Positions 32,666 to 41,428 of a stretch of 64,000 nucleotides of DNA are shown in pieces. Positions within the stretch are counted from its first letter, which is position 1. Each line of letters opens with the position of its first letter. Source of the stretch: Gemmatimonadota bacterium (GTDB taxonomy: Bacteria; Gemmatimonadota; Gemmatimonadetes; Longimicrobiales; Gaopeijiaceae); contig JAURER010000013.1 of assembly GCA_030827315.1 (NCBI GenBank), positions 1 through 64,000 on the forward strand, read 5' to 3'. The translations under genes and the position numbers were made by a program. The notes under the pieces were generated by a model that made no database searches, was not told the origin of the DNA, and was given only the letters and a program-made list of their open reading frames with translations.

Positions 32666-33993
32666 GGCGCCTAGGTCCGGGTGGCCAGGGGGTGGGCGCG
32701 CGCGAGGCGAGTGCCGGGGACGTGCGCGAAGCGTGCGCGCGCCTGCGGGCCGCGGGCCCGGAGCTGATTCGCCGCTCCACCGACGACATCGCCGGCGTTC
32801 TGGGCGTCGTGGGCGTCCGTTTCCTCGACTCCGACGACCCACTCCGCCGGGAGGCGCTGGAGCGGCTGCCGCACGAGTCGGGGCTGAGCCCCCGCATGGC
32901 GAGCGAGGTGCTGGAGGGGATGGCGAGTGACTGGTCCGCGGAGCGTCTGCGGCGGATGCTCCGGGCCGAGTTTGGCGATCCGCGCTGCCTCGACCGCCCG
33001 ACGGAGCTGAACGGCCGGCGCCTCATGGCTCACGGACCCGGCCTGTGCGTGCAGATCGTCTCGGGCAGCGTGCCGGGGGTCGGCGTTCACGCGCTCCTGC
33101 GGAGCCTGCTCGTCAAGGCGCCCACCCTCATCAAGCCCGGGCGAGGGGACGAGCTCCTCACGGAACTGTTCGCGCAGGGGCTCGGAGAGGTCGACTCCGG
33201 ACTGGCCGGCGCGCTCGCCGTCCTCCGCTGGCGGGGCGGGTCCGAGGCCATCGAGCGCGAGGCCATGACCGCGGCGGACGTGGCGATCGTGTACGGATCG
33301 GACGCGACGGTCGGAGCCCTGCGCGCGATGGCGCCGGCGACCACGCGCGTCGTCGGCTACCACCATCGGACAGGCGTCGCGCTGGTGGGCCGCGACAGCG
33401 AACCGGACCGGGCGGCGAGCGACCTGGCCCGTTCCGTCGCCTTCTTCGACCAGAGGGGGTGCGTGTGCCCGCACCGTACCTGGGTCGAGACGGGCGGCCC
33501 CCTGGACGCGATGGACTTCGCGGCGCGGGTAGCCCAAGCGATGGCCCATCTCGAGTCGTCCCTGCCTGCGGCGCCTCTTTCGCCCGAGGAGGCTTCGGCG
33601 CTGCAGCAGCTGCGCGGCACGGCGGAGCTTCGGGCCGGTGCGAGCGGCGGGCGGGTCTGGCACGGAGGGGCGGCGGCTCCGTGGACCGTCATCTTCGAGC
33701 CGGATCCGGTGCCGGGCCCGACGACGCTGGCGCGCGGCGTGCGCGTACACGCTCTCCAGGACCTCGAGGTAGCTGGCGAGGCGCTCGCGCCCCTCGGCGA
33801 GCACCTCCAGACTGTGGGCTACGCCGGATTCGGTGCGCGGCTCGACCGGCTCATGGAAATCGCCGGGCGCTCGGGGGCTTCACGTGTGGTTCCGCTGCGC
33901 GCGATGTCCTTCCCACCGCCGTGGTGGCTCCACGACGGTCGAGGCCCGCTGCTCGAGCTCGTCCGATGGGTCGAGGTCGAGGCGGAGCGCTGA
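32662..33993 (+). CDS. LuxC-like acyl-CoA / acyl-protein reductase
   Basis: A 443-residue protein of the LuxC acyl-CoA reductase family, an aldehyde-dehydrogenase-fold enzyme that reduces an acyl thioester to aldehyde with NADPH. The nucleophile region is FDQRGCVCPHRTWVE, with C267 the likely acyl-accepting cysteine, and the cofactor region ILLVKAPTLIKPG-type (SLLVKAPTLIKPGRGDE) lies near residue 152. ATG 32662 overlaps the LuxE-like stop. The frame is open from 32371, but that part is antisense-like sequence inside the luxE-like gene. The aldehyde could feed hydrocarbon, ester or lipid synthesis, and the product is not apparent from the neighbours. Confidence 0.83.
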   Translation: MRRLGPGGQGVGAREASAGDVREACARLRAAGPELIRRSTDDIAGVLGVVGVRFLDSDDPLRREALERLPHESGLSPRMASEVLEGMASDWSAERLRRMLRAEFGDPRCLDRPTELNGRRLMAHGPGLCVQIVSGSVPGVGVHALLRSLLVKAPTLIKPGRGDELLTELFAQGLGEVDSGLAGALAVLRWRGGSEAIEREAMTAADVAIVYGSDATVGALRAMAPATTRVVGYHHRTGVALVGRDSEPDRAASDLARSVAFFDQRGCVCPHRTWVETGGPLDAMDFAARVAQAMAHLESSLPAAPLSPEEASALQQLRGTAELRAGASGGRVWHGGAAAPWTVIFEPDPVPGPTTLARGVRVHALQDLEVAGEALAPLGEHLQTVGYAGFGARLDRLMEIAGRSGASRVVPLRAMSFPPPWWLHDGRGPLLELVRWVEVEAER

Positions 33994-33996
33994 CTT

Positions 33997-34194
33997 CTAC
34001 GCTTCGTCCTCGGCGGGCTGCTCGGACCGCCAGATCACCATCTGACGACCCCCGCGGGGGTTTTCCTCCACCCGGACGGTGAGGGAGTCGCCCTCGTCGA
34101 TGCCCAGATCCTCGCGCATGTCCTGCGGAATCGTCACGCGCCCACCCACGCCGACGCTGACATCCGTGTAGTAGAGGGTACGATAGATGGCCAT
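33997..34194 (-). CDS. AbrB/MazE/SpoVT-type DNA-binding protein
   Basis: A 65-residue swapped-hairpin AbrB domain: VSVGVGGRVTIPQDMREDLGIDEGDSLTVRVE covers almost the entire protein, with the GRVTIP core. ATG 34194 is preceded by GAGGAG five bases upstream, while Met at 34209 has no such site. Such proteins are transition-state regulators or the antitoxin half of a toxin-antitoxin pair. No toxin-sized gene is adjacent, so a solitary regulator is more likely. It is convergent with the LuxC-like gene (3 bp between the stops) and divergent from the ABC exporter. Confidence 0.82.
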   Translation of the reverse strand: MAIYRTLYYTDVSVGVGGRVTIPQDMREDLGIDEGDSLTVRVEENPRGGRQMVIWRSEQPAEDEA

Positions 34195-34448
34195 CTGTGC
34201 TCCTCGCATGGTCCCGTCCAGCCGACAAATGTAAGGCGTGCGGTGCATTTAGGGTACGCACGGACGGAGATTCGCCGGGGGTCGATCGGAATCGGGCAAG
34301 CCTTCGGCCAGTTTGGCCGATCGGCACCCCCTTTTCGCGGGACGTCAGTCCGGTGAAGATGCGGGGCCGGGCGCATGAACTCGAATGCGTTCGGCGGCCG
34401 CGGCGCGGGGTGCGGGCCGCGGAGACTCCTCAGGCAGTGCAGGCATCG

Positions 34449-35420
34449 ATGAGAGACGACGGGTACGCCATCCGTCTTCGAGGCGTTACGAAACGCTTCG
34501 GGAAGCACACGGCGGTCGACGGATTCGACTTCGACGTTCCGCGGGGCACGATCTGCGGCCTCCTGGGCCCCAACGGATCCGGGAAGACCACGAGCATCCG
34601 CATGATCATGGGCATCCTCCTGCCGGATGAAGGGAGCGTCTCGCTCTTCGGGGGCGACCCGGACGCGACGCGCCGCACGAAGGTCGGTTACCTCCCGGAG
34701 GAGCGCGGCGTCTATCGGAAGATGAAGTGCCTGGAGCTGCTCACCTTCCTCGCCGAGATTCGCGGTGTCCGGCGGCCGGAAGGCAGACGGCGCGGCGCGG
34801 AGTGGATGGAGCGGCTGGGTCTCCCGGACTGGATGGACAAGAAGGTCGAGGATCTCTCCAAGGGTATGCAGCAGAAGATCCAGTTCATCGGGACCGTCAT
34901 CCACGAGCCCGAGCTCCTCATTCTCGACGAGCCGTTCTCCGGGCTGGATCCCATCAACCAGGACGTCCTGGAGGAGATCGTCCGCGACTTTCACGCCCGA
35001 GGCACCACGATCCTCTTCTCCACGCACCTCATGGACCAGGCCGAGCGCCTCTGTGAACGGGTGTGCCTCATCTCGCGTGCCCGGAAGGTGCTCGACGCGG
35101 ATCTGCGGGCGCTGAAGGCCGCGGAGCGGAAGGGGGTCGTCGCGGTGGAGTTCGAGGGCTCCGACTCCTGGATCCAGGGGCCGGAGATCGAACGGGTCGT
35201 GCCGGTCAACGGCGCGCTTCATCTCATGCTCCGGGAGGCCGCCGATCATCAGCCGGTTCTCGAGCGAGCCGTCGCTTCCGGTGCGCGCATCCTGCGCTTC
35301 GACCTTCTGGAACCCCGTCTGCACGAGATCTTCGTGCGGCACGCCGGGGCGGGCGCCGTGGGGGACGCGGGGGTTCCGGCCGGCCGATCGTTCACCGGCT
35401 CCTCGACGGGAGGTGCCTGA
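34449..35420 (+). CDS. ABC transporter ATP-binding protein, NatA-like
   Basis: A 323-residue ATPase of a drug/sodium exporter family. Walker A is GLLGPNGSGKTT, the signature is DLSKGMQQK, Walker B is LLILDEPFSGLDP, and the H-loop is LFSTHLM. The C-terminal 90 residues form a DUF4162-like extension. The start ATG 34449 precedes the core strand, and the frame is open upstream without a better start. The next gene overlaps as ATGA and encodes the six-helix permease, so together they form a NatAB-type exporter of unknown substrate. Confidence 0.87.
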   Translation: MRDDGYAIRLRGVTKRFGKHTAVDGFDFDVPRGTICGLLGPNGSGKTTSIRMIMGILLPDEGSVSLFGGDPDATRRTKVGYLPEERGVYRKMKCLELLTFLAEIRGVRRPEGRRRGAEWMERLGLPDWMDKKVEDLSKGMQQKIQFIGTVIHEPELLILDEPFSGLDPINQDVLEEIVRDFHARGTTILFSTHLMDQAERLCERVCLISRARKVLDADLRALKAAERKGVVAVEFEGSDSWIQGPEIERVVPVNGALHLMLREAADHQPVLERAVASGARILRFDLLEPRLHEIFVRHAGAGAVGDAGVPAGRSFTGSSTGGA

Positions 35421-36667
35421 TGTGGCACAACGTGTGGGCGGTGATCCGCCGCGAGTACCTGCAGCGCGTCCGGTCGAAGTGGTTCATCGCGGCGACGATC
35501 CTCGGGCCGCTCTTCATGGGTGGCCTCATCGTGGTGCCCGCGTACTTCGCTTCGAAGGGGGAGCAGGGGGCCCGTGACCTGGCCATCGTGGACGGGACGA
35601 ACGTCCTTTACGACCGTCTGGCGCCGAAGCTCGTCGAGGCCGGGTGGACGGTGCACGAGGAGCGGTGGCACGCGGACGTCGTCACCGAGCTGAGAGAAGC
35701 GGCGAACGAGGGTGCCATCGGCGGCTTCATCATGCTCGACGAGATCACGCTCGAGAACGGTGAGGCCGTGCTGTACACGACCGACCGGCCGAGCGCGCTC
35801 CGGCAGGTCACCCTGCGCGGCTCCATCGCGCGCTCGGCCCTGGAGTACCAGCTGGAGCAGCGGAACGTCGACGTGGAGTCGATGCTGCGCGGTGGGGAGC
35901 TCCGCGTGGAGATGCTCGCGAACGCGGGCGCCGACATGGAGGACCCTCAGTTCGTCGTCGCCTACATCGGCGCCTTCTTCCTCTACATGGTCATCCTCAT
36001 CTACGCCGTCGCGGTCATGCGCGCCACGCTCGAGGAGAAGACGAACCGGATCGTCGAGGTGATCATCTCGTCGATGAAGCCGTGGCACCTGATGCTCGGC
36101 AAGATCCTAGGCGTCGGCGCCGTCTCGATGACGCAGATGGCCATCTGGGCCCTCGCCGGCGTCCTCCTCTTCGCCGCGGGCGTGCCGATGCTGATCGCGG
36201 CCCGCCCGGAGCTCGCGAACCTGGCGGAGATCCGGGAGGCGCTGCCCGGCATCGGTCTCCTTCCGCTCTTCCTGGCCTACTTCGTCTTCGGATTCTTCAT
36301 GTACTCCGGCCTGTACGCGGCCGTGGGGGCGATGTGCAACTCGGACGAGGAGGCGCAGCAGGCCCAGTGGCCCGTGATCATGCTGCTCGTCGTGCCGATC
36401 ATCATGGTGACCAACGTCATCGAGGATCCGACCTCGTCCATGGCCACCGGCCTGTCTCTCTTCCCGCTCTTCAGTCCCATTCTCATGTGGGGCCGGATCG
36501 CAGGCGGTGGCGTGCCGGGGTGGCAGATCGCGCTGTCCTTCGTCCTCATGATCGGGGCGGTCTTCGCGATCGCCTGGGTCGCGGGACGCATCTACCGGGT
36601 CGGGATCCTGATGGCCGGCAAGCGTCCGACGCTTCCCGAGCTGTGGAGGTGGGTCCGCCAGAGCTAG
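35420..36667 (+). CDS. ABC transporter permease, NatB-like (ABC-2 type)
   Basis: A 415-residue membrane protein with one N-terminal membrane helix (residues about 20-40), a 130-residue extracytoplasmic region, and five hydrophobic segments in the C-terminal half (about 185-400). It contains EEKTNRIVEVIISSMKPWHLMLGKILGVG, the characteristic motif of ABC-2 permeases of the NatB/YhaP type. It overlaps the ATPase stop by ATGA. Exports of sodium, antibiotics or lipids are known in the family, and the substrate here is open. Confidence 0.86.
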   Translation: MWHNVWAVIRREYLQRVRSKWFIAATILGPLFMGGLIVVPAYFASKGEQGARDLAIVDGTNVLYDRLAPKLVEAGWTVHEERWHADVVTELREAANEGAIGGFIMLDEITLENGEAVLYTTDRPSALRQVTLRGSIARSALEYQLEQRNVDVESMLRGGELRVEMLANAGADMEDPQFVVAYIGAFFLYMVILIYAVAVMRATLEEKTNRIVEVIISSMKPWHLMLGKILGVGAVSMTQMAIWALAGVLLFAAGVPMLIAARPELANLAEIREALPGIGLLPLFLAYFVFGFFMYSGLYAAVGAMCNSDEEAQQAQWPVIMLLVVPIIMVTNVIEDPTSSMATGLSLFPLFSPILMWGRIAGGGVPGWQIALSFVLMIGAVFAIAWVAGRIYRVGILMAGKRPTLPELWRWVRQS

Positions 36668-36701
36668 GTGGTGGTAACCCCGACCCCGCGGCGCTGCGGT
36701 T

Positions 36702-36722
36702 CGCACGGGCTGAGCCCGTGCG
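36702..36722. terminator. Bidirectional terminator-like hairpin
   Basis: CGCACGGGC (36702-36710) and GCCCGTGCG (36714-36722) form a perfect 9-bp stem with loop TGA between the convergent stops of the permease and the small hypothetical gene. A flanking ACCCCG/CGGGGGT pair may extend it. No T-run follows on either side. Confidence 0.5.
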
Positions 36723-36733
36723 CCGGGGGTGTC

Positions 36734-37045
36734 CTACTCGTCCGACTCGGCGTCGGGCAGCGTCGAGCGGAGCAGCCCTTGGAGCTGGCGGTCGTCGAAG
36801 GCGCGCGCCCGGGCTGCGGCCTCCTCGTAGCTGTCCTCGATGATGAGCACGGTCGTCTGCGTCGCGTGCAGGCCTTCCGCCCCGGTAGGCGGCTCGAAGC
36901 GGAGACGTGCCCGGCACGAGTAGGGGTCGCGCGGGTCTTCCTCGAATTCGAGGTACGCGTCCCAGATGACGCCCCCGTGCGCGATCGTCGCCAGATGCAT
37001 GCTCGGCGACGAGTCCTGGCCGGATCGGGAGGAGCGGTGGCTCAT
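36734..37045 (-). CDS. Conserved-looking hypothetical protein, 103 residues
   Basis: A small protein downstream of the transglutaminase gene in the MoxR-DUF58-TgpA operon, separated from it by 38 bp. The core (AYLEFEEDPRDPYSCRARLRFEP, LIIEDSYEEAAARARAFDD) looks like a small alpha/beta domain with a two-strand sheet. There are no signal or membrane segments. ATG 37045 is the first Met of the solid-looking frame, and longer frames run antisense into the operon. No family is recognised. Confidence 0.55.
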   Translation of the reverse strand: MSHRSSRSGQDSSPSMHLATIAHGGVIWDAYLEFEEDPRDPYSCRARLRFEPPTGAEGLHATQTTVLIIEDSYEEAAARARAFDDRQLQGLLRSTLPDAESDE

Positions 37046-37083
37046 GGATTCACGATACGCGCTCGGGAGCCCGTCGTACACCG

Positions 37084-39093
37084 TCACCCGCGAAGAAGCC
37101 TCCTCGCGGCGGCGAGCGCCTGGCGCATTTCGCGCATCTCCGCCTCGCCCAGCGTCTCCCGGCCGTAGCGAGCGCGGAGATAGAGGTCGACCACCCGGCC
37201 CGCGGGCCCGCCGGCCGGCTCGCGCTCCGACCTGATCCGATCCAGGAGCGCCAGCGGCGTGACTCCCGGCCCGACGGCCAGCCCGGCCCGGGCCGTGGCG
37301 TTGCGCAGCCCGAGGTATGTCCGCGTCCATGGGTCCTGCATGCGGCGTTTGCGCCCGAACCAGAGGAGGCCGGCGGCGAGCACCACGAGCAGCGCCGCGG
37401 CCCCGAGGGGGAAAGACCTCCGCTCGAAGGGCACGGCGTCGGGAGACGTCGATGTCTCCGCGTCCCGCGTCCGGAGCAGACCGGAGAGAAGTCCGTTCTG
37501 GTCGTCGACGCTGTAGTCGAGCACCCACTTGTTCCACCGGTGCTGGATTCCGTCGAAGACGATGCGCCCGGGCCAGAACCAGGTGGTCGCCGCGACGTCC
37601 GCGCCCGAACCGGCGGGGGTCGGATCGAACGTCACCCATCCGTAGCCCGGGAACCACGCCTCGACCCACGAGTGAGCCTCGTTCTGGGTGACCACGAGAT
37701 AGTTGCCGAAGTTGTTCCACTGCCCGCCGAGGAATCCGTTCACGTTGCGCGCCTCGATGCCGAGCGAGCGGAGCATGACCACCATGGCCGTGCTGAAGTA
37801 CTCGCAGTGCCCGGCACGACGTTCGAAGAGGAAGTGCGCGAGGGTCGCCTCCCCGGCAGTTGCGGGGAGTTGTCGCGTGTAGCCGAACGTCTGGAGCCAG
37901 TCGCGGATGGCGACGGCCTGGTCGTAGCGGTTGTCGATGCCCGAGGTGAGCGAGTCCGCGACCTGCGCGATGCGGTCGTCGAGCCTCCGGGGGAGCTGGA
38001 GATAGTGGTCGTCGGACGGGCGGAAGCCGCGGGCCGGTGCGCGAAGCTGGTCCGCAGGCGGGGGGGCGGCGGGCGACCAGGCCGTGTACACCGGAGCGCC
38101 ACGTCCCCAGTACACGAAGTCGCCGGCGCTGTCGAAGAGCGGCTGCACGCCGTTGTTCGAGTCGATGTCTACCGCCGGGTGCAGGGCGAACAGGACCCGA
38201 GCGTCCAGCACGGAGCCGAAGATCCGCTGCTCGATGAACGGACCGGTCCATCGATCACGGTACCAGGACGAGGGAGCGGACGAGGGCGGGAGGCCCTCGG
38301 AGCGGGTCCAGCGCACCCCGTCGAAGCGATCGTAGGAGCGACCGCGCCAGTGCAGTCCGCCGATTCCGGCCGGGGCACCCGACGGAAATTCGACGCGCAG
38401 CACGATCTGCGGATTCCCGAGAATGGTCGCGCCGTGCTGTCCGATGGAAACCTGATCGCTGAATCCCGCGATCGGCGCCGCCGGCGTCTCGCCGCGTCCG
38501 GCCCAGCCCTGCGACACTCGTGGGAACGTCACGAAGACCACGAGCGCCACCGCGAGAATGCCTCCGGACAGGGCAGCGGTGGTGGTGAGCATACGTCTGC
38601 CGACCGGGACCGCCGCGACAGTGTGCCGCCGGGCCTGCCTCCGCAGGTGACCGACCATGAGCGCCACGGTGGTCAGCCCCACGTACGCGACGAACGCGCC
38701 GAGGAAGAGGATGCCGGGGCGGTAGGCGGTCGAGGCGAGGAGAAGCGCGAAGGAGAGCGCGTAGAGACGCAGGTCGTTCGGGGCCTCGAGGGCGCGGAGC
38801 GCCTCGGCCGCGAGGAGAAGCAGCAGCAGGTCCACGACCGGGATGACGATGTCGTCTTCCACGACCGTCAGGTGCCACAGCGCCCGGGCGACGAGCAGGG
38901 CCGCGAGGGGCAGCCAGACCCGCTCGAGGCGGTCGGAGAGTTCTTCGTCGGGTTGCCAGAAGAACGCCACTCCGAGGGCGAGGGTCGCCAGGAGCGCGGA
39001 AACGGGTTCGAAGCCGGCGCCCCCGGCGAAGGCCACGAGCCCGGCGACACCCATGAGCACCGTCAGGCGACGGTGCAGGAGAGAGAGGTTCAT
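37084..39093 (-). CDS. TgpA family transglutaminase-like membrane protein
   Basis: A 669-residue integral-membrane protein. About six hydrophobic segments occupy residues 10-190, then a periplasmic transglutaminase-like core with C430 in RAGHCEYFST, His in NEAHSWVEAW, and Asp in WVTFDPTP. A further membrane segment near residue 555 is followed by a DUF4129-like tail. TgpA proteins are periplasmic transglutaminases of uncertain substrate, always linked to MoxR and DUF58 proteins as here. Its start overlaps the DUF58 gene stop by 4 bases (39090-39093). Confidence 0.92.
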   Translation of the reverse strand: MNLSLLHRRLTVLMGVAGLVAFAGGAGFEPVSALLATLALGVAFFWQPDEELSDRLERVWLPLAALLVARALWHLTVVEDDIVIPVVDLLLLLLAAEALRALEAPNDLRLYALSFALLLASTAYRPGILFLGAFVAYVGLTTVALMVGHLRRQARRHTVAAVPVGRRMLTTTAALSGGILAVALVVFVTFPRVSQGWAGRGETPAAPIAGFSDQVSIGQHGATILGNPQIVLRVEFPSGAPAGIGGLHWRGRSYDRFDGVRWTRSEGLPPSSAPSSWYRDRWTGPFIEQRIFGSVLDARVLFALHPAVDIDSNNGVQPLFDSAGDFVYWGRGAPVYTAWSPAAPPPADQLRAPARGFRPSDDHYLQLPRRLDDRIAQVADSLTSGIDNRYDQAVAIRDWLQTFGYTRQLPATAGEATLAHFLFERRAGHCEYFSTAMVVMLRSLGIEARNVNGFLGGQWNNFGNYLVVTQNEAHSWVEAWFPGYGWVTFDPTPAGSGADVAATTWFWPGRIVFDGIQHRWNKWVLDYSVDDQNGLLSGLLRTRDAETSTSPDAVPFERRSFPLGAAALLVVLAAGLLWFGRKRRMQDPWTRTYLGLRNATARAGLAVGPGVTPLALLDRIRSEREPAGGPAGRVVDLYLRARYGRETLGEAEMREMRQALAAARRLLRG

Positions 39094-40208
39094 GCGGGAA
39101 CCTCTCCCGCGAGGGGCGCGAGCCGCGCGGAGCGGCCCACCGCGATGACGTCGCCGAAGCCCCGACGCCCGTCGATCGCCACCAGCACGCACGCTTCGGC
39201 CGGCACGGGCGGGTTCGGTACGGGCGCGTCCGGCGTGAAGTCCACGCGCGCCAGGATATCGAGCGCGCGTTCGAGCTGGCCCCCGCCGTCTCCGGGTTCG
39301 AGCATCTCGCCGCCCGCCATCAGCGCGAAGGGTCGGTGGTCCGCAACGGCTCTCGAGGCCAGTGCGGCGGCGATCTCGACGGCCACTTCCGCCGCGTCGC
39401 CGGGTTCGCCCCGCAGGTCGAGGCAGATCCAGCGGGTCTCGGCGCCGGGGCGCTCGTACTCCCGGATGACCGGGTCGCGGAGTCGCGCGGACGACTTCCA
39501 GTGGATGTCGCGCGAATCGTCTCCCGTGCGGTAGGCGCGAAGGCTGCGGTACTCGCCGCGAATGCCCGGTAACCCCCTCGTGGAAACACCGGCCCGTGGG
39601 ATGCGCCCGGCGCCGGAGGAAGGGTCACGCACGGGGCGGTCGGTTCGCGGCCAGACCACGACCTCGCCGGGAATCTCGAGGTCCCGCTCCTTCCGGAAGA
39701 AGCCGAATGGGAAGCCCGTGGACAGCGTGACCGTCCCGAGCGGATAGATCCCGCGTCGCACGAACGAGTTGACGGACCGGGTCGAGGCGTGCCCGCCGGG
39801 GCCGACATGTGAGAGGAAGGCCCGGTTGGGGAGTCCGGCCTCGGAGATCTCGACGGCCAGGGAGGGGAGGTGCCTCTTGTGATTCGCCACCTCGTACACG
39901 ATCCGGAGGTCGTGGCCGACGGTCACCGCGTGCGGGGCGCGCCGCTCGACGCGCAGCGCCCGGATCGCCTGTTCCGAGAGCCAGCCACTCACCGCGATGA
40001 AGCCGAGCATCGCGCCGAGAAGGAGGTAGAGGAGATTGTTGCCGGTATTCATGGCGGCGAAGCCGACGAGCATCGTGCCGAGGGTGAAGACGGCCCCGCC
40101 GGAGGTGAACCGGATGCGACGCCACGCGCGGATGCGCGCCCAGGTCGAACGGAGCGCACCGAACACGCGTCGGGGCAGCCCGGTCACGCGGCGCCCCGTA
40201 GCGCTCAT
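39090..40208 (-). CDS. DUF58 domain-containing protein
   Basis: A 372-residue protein with two N-terminal hydrophobic segments (about residues 34-80), then an all-beta part and a VWA-related DUF58 domain whose signature is GIRGEYRSLRAYRTGDDSRDIHWKSSARL. It sits between a MoxR ATPase and TgpA, overlapping both by 1 to 4 bases, the standard arrangement of this operon. It is thought to present a substrate or ligand to the AAA ATPase at the membrane. Confidence 0.9.
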   Translation of the reverse strand: MSATGRRVTGLPRRVFGALRSTWARIRAWRRIRFTSGGAVFTLGTMLVGFAAMNTGNNLLYLLLGAMLGFIAVSGWLSEQAIRALRVERRAPHAVTVGHDLRIVYEVANHKRHLPSLAVEISEAGLPNRAFLSHVGPGGHASTRSVNSFVRRGIYPLGTVTLSTGFPFGFFRKERDLEIPGEVVVWPRTDRPVRDPSSGAGRIPRAGVSTRGLPGIRGEYRSLRAYRTGDDSRDIHWKSSARLRDPVIREYERPGAETRWICLDLRGEPGDAAEVAVEIAAALASRAVADHRPFALMAGGEMLEPGDGGGQLERALDILARVDFTPDAPVPNPPVPAEACVLVAIDGRRGFGDVIAVGRSARLAPLAGEVPA

Positions 40209-41191
40209 CAGAGCGGCGACTCCACCTCTTCGAGGATCCCCTCGAGGATCGCGGCGGCCTCGTCGTGCATGTCGAACGTGGCGGCCGATGCCCCCGCCGG
40301 GAGAATCCGGTGCGCCAGGCAGGGCACGATGAGATCACGCACGTCGTCCGGAACCAGGTAGGTGCGCCCGTGCGTCATCGCGTAGGCCCGCGCCGCCCGA
40401 AAGACCGCAATGTTGCCCCGCGGGCTCACCCCCATGCGCAGCTTCGGCGTCGTGCGGGTGCGATGCACGACGGCCATCAGGTAGTCCAGGATGGCGGGGT
40501 CGACCTCGACCTCGTCGACGCGCTCCTGCAGCAGGACGACCTGAGTTGGCGAGAGCACCGTCCGGACGCGGTCGATGACGGGTTCGAGCGACTTCGACTC
40601 GGTGAGGATGCGGCGCTCGGCTTCTTCGTCCGGGTAACCGATCTTGACCCGCATCAGGAAGCGGTCGAGCTGGCTTTCGGGCAGCGGATAGGTGCCGTGG
40701 TGCTCGAGCGGGTTCTGCGTCGCCATCACCAGGAACGGCCCCGGGAGCGTAAAGGTCCGGTCGTCGATGGTGACGCTGCCGTCCTGCATCGCTTCCAGCA
40801 GGCCGCTCTGCGTGCGGGGCGGAGCGCGGTTGATCTCGTCGGCGACGACGACGTTGGTGAAGATCGGACCCTGCCGGATCTCGAATTCCGCCGTGCGCGG
40901 ATTGTAGACGGACACGCCGAGCACGTCCGACGGGAGCAGGTCCGAGGTGAACTGGATTCTGCGGAAGCCAAGACCCAGCGCCTTCGCCAGCGCGTGGGAC
41001 AGCGTCGTCTTGCCGACCCCCGGCACGTCCTCGAAGAGGATGTGCCCGCGCGCGAGCAGTGCCGCGACGGCGAGCCGTACCACTTCCTTCTTGCCATGAA
41101 AGACCGTCTGCACCTCCTGGACGAGGTGGTCGAGAAGCTCCAGCGACGGGCGGGATTCCCGGGGTGGAGCGGGCGCGGTCGTGTCGGACAC
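40208..41191 (-). CDS. MoxR family AAA ATPase
   Basis: A 327-residue AAA+ ATPase. Walker A is EDVPGVGKTTL at about residues 54-64, Walker B is VVADEINRAPP, the sensor is ATQNPLEHHGTYPLPESQLDRF, and sensor 2 lies in the C-terminal helical lid. It is the first gene of a four-gene minus-strand operon with DUF58, TgpA and a small protein. It probably works as a chaperone for the periplasmic or membrane complex formed by those partners. A TATACT box at 41226-41231 on the minus strand is a candidate -10. Confidence 0.93.
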   Translation of the reverse strand: MSDTTAPAPPRESRPSLELLDHLVQEVQTVFHGKKEVVRLAVAALLARGHILFEDVPGVGKTTLSHALAKALGLGFRRIQFTSDLLPSDVLGVSVYNPRTAEFEIRQGPIFTNVVVADEINRAPPRTQSGLLEAMQDGSVTIDDRTFTLPGPFLVMATQNPLEHHGTYPLPESQLDRFLMRVKIGYPDEEAERRILTESKSLEPVIDRVRTVLSPTQVVLLQERVDEVEVDPAILDYLMAVVHRTRTTPKLRMGVSPRGNIAVFRAARAYAMTHGRTYLVPDDVRDLIVPCLAHRILPAGASAATFDMHDEAAAILEGILEEVESPL

Positions 41192-41225
41192 CGGAATGCC
41201 TCATCCGGAAGGGTCGAAGGCGAGA

Positions 41226-41231
41226 AAGTAT
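41226..41231 (-). promoter_or_regulatory. Candidate -10 box of the moxR operon
   Basis: TATACT reads on the minus strand 34 bases before the moxR start codon, in an AT-rich patch of a GC-rich spacer. No strong -35 was seen. Confidence 0.35.
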
Positions 41232-41277
41232 AACACCGGCCCATCCGGGAAAGTGCTGATGCGGGGGCTTCCGCCGC

Positions 41278-41307
41278 CTTGACCCGACTGCCGGGACAAA
41301 GGTAGGT
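41278..41307 (+). promoter_or_regulatory. Candidate promoter of the act operon
   Basis: TTGACC (41278-41283) and TAGGTT (41302-41307) are 18 bases apart in the 237-bp gap between moxR and actA. The start would be near 41315, giving a leader of about 115 bases. The -10 match is moderate. Confidence 0.35.
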
Positions 41308-41428
41308 TCAGGGCCGTTTCCAGGGTCATGTTCCGTTTGTCACAAGCGTTGTCTGACGCGGTAAAACCCTGCCTTGGCGCCCGGTTCGCAAGGGGCGCGA
41401 CGCTGCACTCAGGAGCCGTGGCTTCGAG

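Noticed and set aside
33997-34194. AbrB-type protein as an antitoxin
   Set aside because: No toxin-sized partner is adjacent in the same orientation. The neighbours are convergent and divergent genes.
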